Positions 37,157-51,694 of a stretch of DNA of 64,000 nucleotides are shown here, in pieces (position 1 is the first letter of the stretch; the number at the start of each line of letters is the position of its first letter). The DNA lies in contig NC_084803.1 in assembly GCF_963583255.1 (NCBI RefSeq), positions 19,610,428 to 19,674,427 of the forward strand. The letters are read 5' to 3'. The position numbers were made by a program, and so were the translations under genes. Below the pieces are notes generated by a model. It saw nothing but the letters and a program-made list of their open reading frames with translations, had not been told where the DNA came from and did no database searches. Source of the stretch: Pyrus communis. Lineage: Eukaryota > Streptophyta > Magnoliopsida > Rosales > Rosaceae.

Positions 37157-38571
37157 AACACTTGCCATCAACGCTCAAAATATATACTGCTGTGTGAATT
37201 TGAGGCTTCAGTCTTCAGCATTGGGAAAATTTATATGAAGATGCATCGAAAACTTAGTTGAAGAGGCCGAGAAGCATATGCTGTCAGCAGTTTCGTACAG
37301 TGAGGTACCTTTATTACCGGGGCTAGTTGATTGTGCATTCGAGTTTGATTCTTATCTTAGTTTCACAAATTTTTTATTTTTTTATTTTTATTTTTTGGGA
37401 TGTGGGTGCTTGATTTTCTAGCCTCATGCAAAATGTAGGTCGTCGTCGCGACCAATTGAGTCTGCTGCATCTTGTGCCTTGCAGGAAGTTGTATTTTATA
37501 TGCTCCAAAATGTTACATATTCTGCTAAATAGAAATCATAGAGTTGTGTTCAGTTGGATTGCGTAGAAATGAAACGATACAAAATATAATAACAACTTCA
37601 CCATTCATTTCCCGAACACCGCCTTTCGTAATTTTAGTTGAAGCCACAGCTGACCGAGCAATTGCCCTTACTGCCCATTATAAATTTGTGGAGAAAAAGT
37701 CAGATTTCGGGCCAATGCAATTTGGAACCTGAAAAAATTGACCTTCGCACACTCCGTTAATACGGCATGCTTTTGTTTATTTATGACATTTAAATTGAAT
37801 AAATAAAAAAAATATAAAAAAATAAAAGATACGAAACGAAGGTGTGGGAATGGAGAAAGTGAGGATGCGGAAATTTCAAATTTGAAGGAGCATCTTGGCG
37901 CCAGCGAGCCGATCATTAGATTCCAGAGTTTCCACTGAATATATGGTTAACGGTAAACTCTGATGGAAGCAACTGTGGGAGCGGGAATCTAGAAGAATGG
38001 CCCAAAGACGACAAGTTGAGCAAAACCGTCGGTTTGGGGTCCATTTTTCTGGATAAATAGGTAAATAGGCTAATATTAAAAGAAAAGGTCGTGGATGAGG
38101 GCAGCCGAGGCGACTCTTCCCCACACCTCCGGCGGGGCGGGGCGGCCGCGGGGGGGGGGGGGGGTGTGTGCCGCATGCCTTAGGACCAATGAGGTCATTT
38201 ACAAATTTAGGTGGCAAAGTTAAAATGAGAGCGAATTTAGTGGGAAATTTACGTAGCATTCAATGTTGTAAGTGTTTTAATTGTTAAGTTGATTTTCATT
38301 AGATTTGATTTTCCACAGCTATTTGATTTTTTTTTTTTCAATCTTAGTAATTTAATTTTCGTACCAATCAGTATTACGAACTATTAAAGAAGAATAAAAC
38401 TTGTTCACCTTTTGTACACATTTATTGGTTAATTTGTTCAATTTAACGACAAAAAAAAAGAGTAATATACAACAAGTGAAATAGTAAGTGTACGAAATTT
38501 GTTCTCCCATTAATATTATTATTATGGGATACCACACGACATTCCTAGAGTGTAGGTAAGTCCAAGCTGAG
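37157..38571. other. IRX14 3' flank
   Basis: Probable 3' UTR to about 37530, then spacer. Minus-strand frames at 37876-38259 run across a GC-rich patch and have no domain. The patch at 38125-38164 contains GGCGGGGCGGGG, GCGGCCGC and a run of 15 G. Confidence 0.4.
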
Positions 38572-38629
38572 GTTAGGACGGTGAAACCCAAATGCAAAAG
38601 TTAGGACGGTGAAACCCAAATGCAAAAGC
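38572..38629. repeat. Perfect 29-bp tandem duplication
   Basis: The unit GTTAGGACGGTGAAACCCAA plus ATGCAAAA (about 29 bp) is present twice head to tail without differences, so it is recent or under correction. Confidence 0.8.
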
Positions 38630-38949
38630 CCCCACCTCTATCCTGCCGGAGGGTGGTGTTATTTTATGTGGGCGCTGGCTCCCTCACAAGAGGTGTGAGT
38701 CCGAGTGCCAAGTACAAGAGTTCTTATCCTCTGTGTTGCCTTGCCGCACAGAGGGTCTTCCTCGAGACTTCCTTCGTGAAAATGGACATGTTTTCATGAT
38801 CACGATCGCTATCCACGTCTTGTGTCGTTTTATTTTCTTTAAAGTACCAATAATACTTTTCTATATTCATATTTATGTATATATGGAACTTTGAACAAAA
38901 TATATGAAATTCGACTCGAGAATGTTTTCTCCTATTTCATTAGATACAA

Positions 38950-39548
38950 GAGGTATTTGTCGGTTTGCCAATTGAACTTGTATAGAGTTGCTAATTTTTC
39001 ATTTTGGCAAGTGGCCTTTTACCACAATGGTGGAAATGTGTTGAGCCCTTGCATGACGGCATGGGTTCAAACCTCATCAGTGATTAATATAACAAAATTT
39101 ATCGTTTGACAAAAAAATAAAAAATTTCCCCTCCAAGCTTTAATTTTAGATGTTTACTCATCTGAACTCTTATAATTATCCAATTTCCACCATGAACTTT
39201 AACTTTAGCCGATTACCCTCTAAAATTTTATAAATAGCCAATTCCGCTAGCGTTAGATTTTAAAATTTTCATCCATCCAATTCCCCATTCTTTTTTTGCT
39301 TCATATAGTTTTCATGTGTTGTCTCCGTGATCAAAATAGATGGAAAATTGGATGAATTTTGTAAATCTAGCGTCAGGCGAAAAATTGGCTATTTATGAAA
39401 GTTTAGGGGGGGGTAATCAACTAAAATTAAAGTTCAAGGAGAAATTAGCTAATTATAAAAGTTCAGAAGAGATAATTGACTAAAATTAAAGTTCAGGGAA
39501 GAAATTGACAACTCTACACAAATTTAAGAACAAATCGACAAATATGGC
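38950..39548. mobile_element. Mutator-like foldback element
   Basis: Long inverted arms: 38950-38998 plus 39114-39265 pair with 39350-39548. Ends GAGGTATTTGTCG and GCCATATTTGTCG. It is flanked by 9-bp TAGATACAA (38941-38949) and TAGATAGAA (39549-39557), one mismatch. The left arm is split by a SINE. No coding capacity. Confidence 0.75.
38998..39114 (+). mobile_element. tRNA-derived SINE inside the foldback
   Basis: An insertion of about 115 bp contains TGGCAAGTGG, fitting a pol III box A, and GGTTCAAACCTC, fitting box B, about 50 bp apart, and ends in AAAAAAATAAAAAA. Comparing the two arms of the host element shows precisely that this block is extra on the left side. It is unrelated to the 357-527 SINE family. 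Confidence 0.75.
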
Positions 39549-39578
39549 TAGATAGAATACAACCCTACTTGACATATA

Positions 39579-40102
39579 GGCCTCGTTTGGTAGTTCGGAC
39601 TGTACTGACTATTTCTGTCGGATAGGATAAATAGCCACCGGATAGTACTGACTAAATTAGTCGGGTGTTTGGTGCAGTATCGGACTAGTGACCGTATTAT
39701 TTATACTGTGTTTGGTATTATACTAGATAGGAGGAATCAAACTTTAAAAAAAAAAAAAATTTAAAAAGTGAAATCATTTTTTTGTTCCCAGATCTCTCCG
39801 CACCCCCCAAACACCCTCCCTCTCTCCCTTCTTCTTCCTCGACTGCAGAAGAATCCCAAATAATTATTCCCTAGCTCTCTCCGCCACACCCCCCAAACTC
39901 CCTCTCTTTCTCTCCCATATTCTTCTTCCCCGACTAAATAATCCAGGCGTTTTGGTTGGTTTTATTAAGCGGGTGTATACCGTGTTATCCTATCCGACCG
40001 CTTAAATTAATCCGGCGCTTATTTAGTACGAGTGAACGCCAAACACCCGAGTCCGTATAACTAATCCTATCCGATCCTTTATCCGATCTGCCAAACAGGG
40101 CG
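39579..40102. mobile_element. PIF/Harbinger-like element, short relative of 27805-28808
   Basis: Ends GGCCTCGTTTGGTAG and CGCCCTGTTTGGCAG, flanked by ATA at 39576-39578 and 40103-40105. It shares GGACTGTACTGACTATTTC and GATCTCTCCGCACCCCCCAAAC-type blocks with the 27805 copy in inverted orientation. Length 524 bp. Confidence 0.75.
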
Positions 40103-40105
40103 ATA

Positions 40106-42609
40106 GGGTATTGGTGAGTTGGCTCTTGGAAGTTTATATTATTCTTATAGCTAGCTAGGGTTTTCCCAAACTCCATAACCGGCGATATGGGCCAAATTAA
40201 TATATGGCTGCTGCTATACAGTCATTAGGGAGAGAGATTGGGTATGGGTGGAAGGTAGTTGATCCATTTGCTCTGTGTCACTTGTTAGTTGGATATCGTA
40301 TCATGAATTAATTAATAACGTGACCTAACAGTCCAAGTGAAAGGCAATGTAACCATCTAAGTTGACCCTTCACCTATGTTTGCATGCCATATGATTTTTT
40401 TATTCCATTTTATCCCACTTTACACTAGATAATGGGGAGGAACATGCCATACATTATCTTCTTGTTCAAGTTCTCTTATCCTTGAAGATAATTGCTTTTT
40501 TATTATTTTGTAAAAGTACTTTTTTTTCGAACTTTTTGTAAAAATACGTGAGTATGAAGAAGCTTTTTATAATTAGTAGGATTCAAATATCTCAAACTAA
40601 TTATTATTAAGGGTTTGAGATCGAGAATACTAGCTGCCTTCATAATATTTTTTGCCTATCGGGACTTTCGAAAACTTTGGTATGCTCCAATGTATGACAT
40701 ACACCAAATGAATGAAGAGTTGATATGCAACCAAAGATTCAACTATCAAAGATCTCATAATTGAAGCCGTCCAAATGATAGGTCAACCAAATAAAATCAT
40801 CTCTCGATTAAAAATCTAATGTATTGTTAAGTAATTTAACGATTTTCACTTTAATTGAATTTTAGAATATAAGATACAACAATAAAAATGAACAAAATCT
40901 TGATCACAAAAGCACAATGGACTAAAAGGTAGCTTAGCACAATTTCCTTATGGTGACAAGAAGATAATCTAAACCTAGATACCAATATTTTGATATATAG
41001 TTGGAGTCTTGGAGACATAACAATGAATTGGCTAATGAATCTAACATGTTTGCAGTCGCATACGCCTCATGTTGTTGCTAAATTAAAAAGAAAGAAAAAA
41101 GAAATTGAGATCGAAATAAGATTCATCAAATATTCAAAAGTAGATGTTGTCATGTTCCTGCATGAGTACATGAATCTTTATGTTTTGTTTGGTATTCTTC
41201 ATCTACCAAAGCTGCATTAACCCTCTCGCACACAGTTCGAGCACTTTGACCGGTAGTTCGGAAGAAATTTTTTATTGTGATCGGAACACGGATGATACAT
41301 TATATATTTCTAAATGAATGGTGGAAAATTGTATTTTTTAAGTTATTAACTTTTTAACATGTATATCTCATTATTTATATGATAACACAAGATGTACTAC
41401 CTCGTGTTTCGATCACACTGAAAAATCTCTCGTAATTTGCAGCGAGAGGAGGAAACCTTACCTCCCAAGTTAACCAGTAAAGGCATGAAACGTGGCACAA
41501 AACCATTTGCCGCAATTTGCAGGAGAGAGAGCAGACCAGTTCCTTCAAGTTGGCAAATTCCAAGTTCCAATCCCACAACTATTGGTTGCAGCTTACGTGC
41601 GCCCTTTCTGGATTCTGCGTTCACAAACTGTCATCCACATGGTGTGTACGAACAGATTTTATCTCCAACCCTAAATGATCTCGCTTTTCCACGAACTTAC
41701 CCTTTTAATCCCTTGTTAAGTCTCTCTTTCCTTTATTTTCTGAATTATTTAGCGGACACATGAGCATTTTTCTCTCTGCGTGCACCATCCCTCCACGGTA
41801 TGTATTAAAAAAATAAAAATAAAAAACACAAGTGTTCTCCTTTTTTAAGAAAATTAGTAAATAAACAGTGTTTCCTTTCTAAAAATATTTCAACTTTAGA
41901 GTTTCTTTCTTCATCTCATTAGTGATTTAACGGCAATTTTTTTTCACGAATTATCAAATTAACATTCAAACTCAAAATCTTGTCATCATGATTTTTGCAA
42001 TAGTGTTGCCGCCAAAAGATGTTAGTGTTTTGTATTTGAATTAGGTTTTGATTTTATAAATTAAAAAATGAAAATCAATGATGAATTGATTTAGTTGATG
42101 AACGAAGAGAGAAAATAGAGTACGACTCCTCTTGGTTTTGATTACTCAGCAAGCTAACCGTTGTCAACCCACTCACGCCTAAAACACAACTCAACTCATG
42201 TGCGCCTCGCGCGTACAACCAAATTAACACACACATCTTCTGTAATAGTTGTCATACATCTAGCCTATGAGCTAGTTCTAATCTTAGCTATTCATTACAA
42301 CAAAAACATAAGAACAAACAAACTCATAAATTCAACATTTAAACAAAGTGTAATCTGCTCAAATGCTTATTCTTTTGTACAATTCTAGGGTTTTGCATAT
42401 TAGAAGGTATTCATCTCTCAATCTACAACTTTGTAATTTATTTTCTTTTGACTTTTAATCTTGGCATTGTTTATGTATTCAGTTATACTCTCTAGATTGC
42501 AAAAGTTTTCTCCCTTCAGTTGTAAATAATAAATAAATTTATATATTAAAATATAATAATATTATTAATAAATAAGTGTGACTCATACCAATATTCACAT
42601 TATAACAAG
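40106..42609. other. Spacer, nothing recognised
   Basis: A 2.5 kb AT-rich stretch. Frames such as 41437-41763 (+) and 41375-41624 (-) overlap on opposite strands and show no domain. I see no transposon ends. Confidence 0.4.
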
Positions 42610-42908
42610 AGTAAATTATAGCAATGATACTTTAACTTTAACTTAATTGGAGTAATGATCCATCAACTAAAAATTCATTACCATTGGTCCCTCAACTTTA
42701 ATCCAACTGGAGAAATGATCCCTTCACTTTATTCCAATTCTAGTAATGATCTTTGCAATATAACTTATTTTAACAAAATTCTAACAAAATTGACAAAAAT
42801 AATCATAGCTACATATTTTGATGAGTTGAGGGACCAATGGTAATAAATTTTTAGTTGAGTAATTATTACTCTAATTTGATTAAAGTTAAATGACCATTAC
42901 TATAATTT
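42610..42908. mobile_element. Mutator-like foldback MITE
   Basis: Inverted arms: GTAAATTATAGCAATGATAC at the left and the reverse complement GTAAATTATAGTAATGGTCA at the right, both leading into TCAACTAAAAATT and ATTACCATTGGTCCCTCAAC. About 300 bp. The flanks ATTATAACA and AATTATACA may be a decayed 9-bp TSD. Confidence 0.6.
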
Positions 42909-43183
42909 ACTTTTAATTATACACATCTCTATCTCCCATCCCTTTCCACTAAATCCACCTAGTTCAAGATCTGGACATTTGAAATTTGATCAAACGACTA
43001 CAAATGGAGAGCCCTTTTAAAAGTAATAATAACTATAATCGGTAGATCAAATTTTAACTGTTCGAATTCCGAACTAGGTGAATTAAGTAGAAGGGAATCC
43101 GGTTTCCCATCTCCCAATACAACTTTCACAAGAAAACCTATGGACACCGATACTTTTGAATATTAAACTCCCTTATTTTTTCT

Positions 43184-43190
43184 TTATAAA
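43184..43190 (+). promoter_or_regulatory. TATA box of the cysteine protease gene
   Basis: TTATAAA about 80 bp upstream of the start codon, with a pyrimidine-rich leader after it. Spacing fits a core promoter with transcription starting near 43215. Confidence 0.6.
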
Positions 43191-43265
43191 CCCAAAGCGT
43201 CTCCACCCTTTTTCCACACACCCATCCTTTGGAGAAAACACAAACACCATTCTCCCCCAAAAACC

Positions 43266-45795
<2,530 letters not shown>

Positions 45796-47040
45796 AATTG
45801 AAATGATGGGGGCCTTTTGGTCAATTGCGGTACAAAATGCCCAATGTGTTCCATTTTGTGGTCTAATTTTACAAAAAGGATGAGGAGGGTATTGGTATTA
45901 CTGATTAGGGATAAAACTATTGTTTGTAAATAGATTTTAATTATGTTGAAATTGCACCTGGTGCAATCCCATTCCTATTTCAATCAAAAGTTTTACTTTT
46001 ATTTATATGTACATTACTTGGGTTACCGTTTTTTTTTTTTTCAATTATTGGAGTAACATTTTTATCCTCTACCAAATCAAACGAATACGTTTTGAAAACT
46101 TTAATAGTAAATTAAAATAAACAAATAACATGGCTGCAAAAACAACTCTTGAAAAATAAAAAGCTAAATGCGAATAAAAACGGAGAAAAAAATCCATCAC
46201 CAGGATCTATCAACCTGTGTTATTTACAAGAGTAACTTGAGGATCACTTGATTAATCAAAATGTCATGTAATTAATGGGATAATGTGGGATATTAGGTCA
46301 ATTTAGAGTTTCTTAATTACTTACCTTCATATCCAATATGGATTGTAAGGGGGCTTGTTAGACAGAATATTGTTCATGGATTCAAATCTTTAGTGTAGAG
46401 ATTAAGGCCTATTGGGCACTAATCCACTTATGTTACTTCAGTTCAGCCCTTAACTCCCACTTTCACTTTGGCAAATTTCAATAGATGATTTAGATCCACA
46501 ATGTAGTAAGCTTAGATATACTATTATAGCGCCAATAATCATTTGGTCTAGGGTCGATTTTGTGAACTAACAAGTTCAACTATCACCAACGACACTGTTG
46601 ATAAAAGAAAATATATCATTTCATAGCATGTTGTAATACATGAAACAAGTGTGTTTTTTATTAGCCACCAAGGAAGTCCCTTTTTTTGGTTGGTGAATAG
46701 ACACCAAGGATTTCCTAACAGCCCTGAAAGTGAGTACATTTTTTTGTCACACTTGCATAAAGAAATAGTTCAAACTTAAAAGGTCTAAGAGAACTGACCT
46801 AGTATGTCTTGAAGGCCTTCAGATGCCAAAGTCACAAATGGTGTTTAAATTGAATAAATAAATAGGGAATAATAGTAAGTTGACGTGTGTCAAAGACTCT
46901 TATACCCTAGTGAATGGCCCTTGGCCCTCTCCTTGAATCGTGTCGTGGATACCTCTTGGAAATAAGACTAAGATATCTCAAGCACAAGTCTGATGTCTCT
47001 TAACTCTCGACACCTCTAGTGTTAGAGATTGGAGAGAAAT
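45796..47040. other. Protease 3' flank and spacer
   Basis: The 3' UTR probably runs to about 46000. Beyond it I see no gene or clear repeat. Confidence 0.4.
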
Positions 47041-47380
47041 GATTTTTTCTGAAGAAAGAATGCATTAAAGCGAGGAAACCAAGATCCGTTACAATCAAAT
47101 AAGAAAGCCGTAGTGGCTTGAACATGGAGTTTTCGATCCCAAACATACATATTAGGAAGGAAAAGACCTAGATTAGTCACATCATCTGCTACAAAGTTTG
47201 TGTCTCGATAGACATGCCTTCATGTAATGCACTAAAAAGAAGAAGCCAACCATTGAATATCCGCACGAGTCCTCCAAAGAACACTGCATCTTCTTCAACT
47301 GCACTTGTGACCATCTCGACTGTAGCAGCAAGCAAACGAACCTTAGCTGGACGAGGCATGTCTTCCTAACGGTAAACCTA
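47041..47380 (-). pseudogene. Fragment resembling a plant RNase H-like (RVT_3) domain
   Basis: On the minus strand one frame reads YRDTNFVADDVTNLGL near 47225-47175, matching the usual C-terminal motif of RNase H-like domains in LINE-derived plant proteins (HVxREANxVADxLAxxGL). Upstream residues (RADIQWLASSF) fit the preceding helix. In-frame stops interrupt it, so it is a relic. It is not intact enough to say whether it came from a LINE or a domesticated protein. Confidence 0.45.
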
Positions 47381-48167
47381 GAAAAAGTGTGAAAACTGCC
47401 ATACAATTATATTCCTACAAAAAATGTCAAAAAATCTTCTAAATCACTTCTTATTATTGCAGAAATAATTTCCTTGCCGCAGTTGTTAACAACGTGAAAA
47501 TTAAGAGCCACGATGATGATTGAACAACGAAGGTTGGCACAAGAATAAACCGTAAGAGTAAGAATATAAAGAATATAGAACATTACAAGATTGCAACTAA
47601 AAGTCATCTTAAAAAGGATCCACGATGGATGCACCATTGGTTTACATCTATTAAAATTTTAATTTAAAACAACCATCTGATCCAATTTATATCATGATGT
47701 TAGCAACAGCCCCATCATCTTCAACCCCTTGATAGTTGACCCTTTGCAAGCGAAATCCAACGGTCCTCAATCACTCAGCTTATGTTGTTGTATCAAATTT
47801 AACGATCAAATATGTGCCCGCATTGAGTGATTGCATGTATTCAAGAAAAATTGTTTTGCAGGCTGTGCTTTTTATTGCTTAGGATTCAAGCCACATACCA
47901 ATCTCAGGACGGCATTTCTGAGCCAACAAAAAAATGGTTGCCGCGATAAGGAGCTCCTGAGCTGGTACCTCATCACAGTCAAACTCCTAAAAACAGTCGA
48001 ATCTGGAATCGCAAAATCTCCTACTTCCACAAACAGATCATTTGAACTGCCACAACAAGAAGTTCATCATCAGCAGCAGCTACCATCTGAGCCACTCCAA
48101 ATTCTGATCCAAAATGGTTGTGATCAAGAAATTTGAAGAGTGACCTAAGTCGCCGGAATCCGAGTGA
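47381..48167. other. Spacer upstream of the DUF247 relic
   Basis: Frame 47831-48136 (+) is 101 codons without a domain and may be old leader sequence of the DUF247 gene. Nothing else recognised. Confidence 0.35.
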
Positions 48168-49035
48168 ATGATCAACATCAAAGACAAACTTGATCAGGCC
48201 AGCCAGGACAACGCGGCGAGTTCGTGGGCAAAGCACTGCATGTACAGAGTCCCACACTACTTGAGGGAAGGTGATGACAAAACCATTGTGCCTCAAATTG
48301 TGTCACTGGGGCCTTACCATCACGGCAAGAATGGACCGCCACAAATGGCGGTCGCTTCATCTAATGCCAAGGCGGACAAACCAGTTCATAGAGCTGTATC
48401 TTGATTCTATAAAAGAAGTTGAAGAAACGGCTCGAGCTTGCTATGAAGAGCCAGTTGCAATGGGGCTCAGCAGCAACGAGTTCGTAGAAATGATGGTGCT
48501 TGACGGTTGCTTTGTGCTCGAGCTGTTTCGAGGCACTGCCGAGGGATTTAAGCAACTAGGTTACCCTCGAAATGATCCCATATTTTCAATCGTGGCACAA
48601 TGCATTCGATTCAGAGGGACATGATCATGCTTGAGAATCAGCTTCCGTTTTTCATTCTTTATCGGTTATTGGTGCTGCAGTATGGAGATCCTGAGCAGAA
48701 AGGACTTGTAGCTCAGCTAGACTTGGGTTTTTCGATCCATTGACGCCTACTGACGAGCCATTGACAAAAAGCGATAGGAACAAACTCCAGTAATCGCTTG
48801 GATACGCAACCACCTTCGATCCCATCCGAACAAGGTGGCCCTCATTGTCTTGACGTGTTCAGGCGAAGTCTATTGCGCACGGGACTTCAGACTGTGCCGA
48901 GAGTTTGGATCAAGAGGTAGTCACACTCGAATCGGGTGGCAGATAAACGGAGGCAGCAGTAAATTCATTGCGTTACGGAGCTCAGGGAGGCCGGGATCAA
49001 GTTCAAGAAAAGGTTATGTAAACTGTAAGTGAAAC
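48168..49035 (+). pseudogene. DUF247 (UPF0481) family protein, broken
   Basis: Starts MINIKDKLDQA and carries the N-terminal family signature (CMYRVPHYLRE, PQIVSLGPYHHGK) in one frame to about 48330. It then continues in another frame (KWRSLHLM, FIELYLDSIKEVEETARACY, MMVLDGCFVLELFRG), in a third from about 48600 (MIMLENQLPFFILYRLL), and again in other frames for the DEPLTKSDRNKLQ and HCLDVFRRSLL segments. At least three frameshifts plus in-frame stops (for example near 48741 and 48792). The family's C-terminal half and membrane anchor are missing. Intact relatives are plant-specific proteins of about 450 residues; some act in grass self-incompatibility, others are uncharacterised. Confidence 0.85.
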
Positions 49036-49435
49036 TTGTGTGCGTAAATTTACGTGTTGTCCTCGAAGGTATTACCGACACAAGCGTGTAGGAAAAAACT
49101 AGTAAGCTAATCCATTATTCTCACCATAAGCGAATAACCATCACAATTACAACATAAACGAATCTTCAATACAAGTGCTTGAGAAGTATGATTCTTGAAG
49201 CATAATCGAAATAAACAACAAATTTCAGCCTTCAGCCGAGGAAATTAACCGCGTTATGTCCAGATACAAGACGCGTGAATTAGCTCCAAAGATGATTCCT
49301 CCAGGCCGCATATCTTCCAAAAAACTCCCGTGGCTGTTGAACACAACACATGAGAACAAATTGTTACTATAAGCAATGTTGAATTGGTAGCTTAATTTAA
49401 ACACAAACAGATGTAAGTCAAGGCACCTGAAGGTT

Positions 49436-50401
49436 TCAGTCCCTAGGGAGGAGGGTTGTAGCCTTTACAGAAGACGAATGAGCTTTCTTTCCATCGTACC
49501 GCTGCAAATAGTAACAATTTGAGTATGAATCCACAGAAGCAATCGGGACAATGGGGATCAAACCATCAAACCAATGGTTGAAGTAAGACTTATTTCGGGT
49601 TCGTTTGGGCGGCAAAGGCAAACCTGTTTCCCAAAAGAGAAGGGGACGTATTTGTATTTGATCATGTGTACAATCTGTCTCCTCATGGTGAGAACGAAGA
49701 GCACCACCCAGTAGAAGAGAAGTATTGGCCAGAACACAGGTACATCAAACGCACTGAAGAATGTCATCGCAAAAGCGATGCAAAATGCCTTGGTGATTGA
49801 GTACCTTCCACACACGACCACAAAACCAAACCAATTCAACAATGGCCAAATGGGCAAATGGGCAATCGGGCAAATGATTGTATAGTCTATATGAGATTAC
49901 CGACGGCAAGAAGCAATCTCATTGAGGTATTTCGACAAACACAAACAGGGCAATCACGAATTGAACGCAAAGGCGACAACTTTACACAGTGAGATGGGGA
50001 AATTACCAGAACTTGAACTCGGGGAGGCGGCGGACGAAGGGGCGGAACTCATCGGATCCGCGGGTTGGGAGGGAGGGGCCGTCGGAGGAGGAGAGGTCGT
50101 GGATCTCCGGGTCGACCTGAGGAGAGAGAAACCCGATGAGGAGGTTGAGAACGTAGATCCCCAAGCCATACGACACCACGTAGAAGCCTTGGACCAGGTA
50201 CACGCGTAAGACGTAGATTAAGGCCACCGCCAGGCACGCCAACCACCGGTACAGCACGTGCGGCGTCGTGCGGTCGAGCAAGTGCTGGTAGCGCCGCGAA
50301 ACGCCGTAACTCCAATCCGAAACGGCGGCGAACGGCGATCCCTTGAACGGATCGTCGGCGGCTGCTGCGGCGAGACCCACTCCCGCCGCTCCAGTGTCCA
50401 T
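49436..50401 (-). CDS. RER1: RER1, Golgi-to-ER retrieval receptor
   Basis: Exons 50401-50007, 49804-49624 and 49501-49436 join to 213 residues. RER1 is a small four-pass membrane protein of early Golgi that returns escaped ER membrane proteins through COPI vesicles. Visible features: [14 protein letters not shown], paired hydrophobic segments (about 55-95), the conserved [21 protein letters not shown] segment, a second hydrophobic pair (about 138-175) and MRRQI followed by a basic cytosolic tail ([16 protein letters not shown]). The Ala-rich N-terminus is slightly longer than in yeast. All introns are GT-AG. Divergent from PTEN2; the two start codons are 1.3 kb apart. Confidence 0.95.
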
Positions 50402-51694
50402 TTCCCGAGCTTGTTTATTGGGTGGTGGTCTTCTCTCTCTCCCTCTCTGAATCTGTCTCTGGGCGATTGTCTTTGGAATTAATGGTTCAGAGTTTTATAT
50501 TTGGGGCCGTTTCGTCGGGGAGGGAGGTGACCTCAATTTTACGGGTCACCGGTTCGACCGGATCTATTTCGGTTTGGTTAGGCACGAGTGGATCTCAATG
50601 GGATTGTTTTTATTTTATTTTTTGTTTAAATTGTATTCGCACCCAATTTGTTTCTTTGCACAGTCCCTAATATTAGACATCACCTCACATAAAACGTGGT
50701 CATACGTTTTGTGTTGAATTTTTTTTTTAACAACTAATATTAAAAGAAAAGGGGCGCGTTTTGCCTCTCTCATAAAGAAAAAAATTCACCTTTTAGTCTA
50801 AATATATTGCTCTACTAAAGAAAAAAATTCAATTTACCAAACATGGAAAGGCAAGCAATTTTCTTTTGCCAAGCTTTCTTTCACTATAATATCCCGATGT
50901 AAGAATACATTGACATATAGAAAAAAAGCTTAAACGCAACATGCCACAATATAACATTGGACGTGAGCACTAAGGTGAATGGTAAAAATGGTAGTTGACC
51001 CTTGGATTAGACGCATGCCAAGTACAACGAACAACGACGAGTGAGAGCGGGCGTTCCAAACCTTGTAATTGCAACAACACTAATCTTCCACCTGCCTGGT
51101 AATATTTACGTATATACATTACAACTCCTTTTCTTTGCTTCAATCCAACATTTCAATCAAATTAAACAGGAACGCCTGAAAGGATCTCCGCCTTCATACA
51201 AATCCAGAATCTCGGTAAGCGCTCTCTCACATTGCCCACTCTATACCTATATTTACACAATTTGGCACCTTATCTGTTGAATTTCTCAATTCGATCGGTG
51301 ATGCTACAAGAAATTTTCACATTTGCCATTGTAAAAGATGAATCTTGACGGATCTTCCTGCGTGTCTTCGTGAGGTGTGAATCGTATGATGCATTGTGGT
51401 TCATCAAGAACTTGAATACTACAAATTTAGAATAAAACCCAAGTCTCTGATTGACTGCATTGTTGGTTTTGTATGTGGAATGTATTAATCGAACCGTTAA
51501 TCTTCGTTTTCAATTGGGTTTTTACGGTTCAGCTTATGTTCGAAGCACGAATTCCTTTTGCCTAAGTTTTGATTCATTTCTTTATGTTGTAATGCAATCA
51601 CTTCACTTGGTTATTTGTTCCTGTTGATGTATTATTTTAGGATCTCCATTGAGTTCTACCTGGGCAGTGTTGGGATCTCCATTGATTCCCCTGA
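50402..51694. promoter_or_regulatory. Intergenic region between divergent RER1 and PTEN2
   Basis: Both genes must draw their promoters from this 1.3 kb. RER1's leader is the CT/GA-rich part next to 50402-50460. For PTEN2, a GT donor in CTCG-GTAAGC at about 51215 and an acceptor in ATTTTAG-GATC at about 51640 suggest a leader intron of some 430 bp ahead of the start codon. The intron is inferred from splice-site look only. Confidence 0.45.

Noticed and set aside
37876..38259. 127-codon minus-strand frame with a Pro run
   Set aside because: The Pro run comes from the 15-G homopolymer; no homology recognised and the two overlapping frames disagree.
41375..41763. Frames on both strands that looked like a short conserved gene
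   Set aside because: Equal length on opposite strands, no start context, no domain, no splice pattern.
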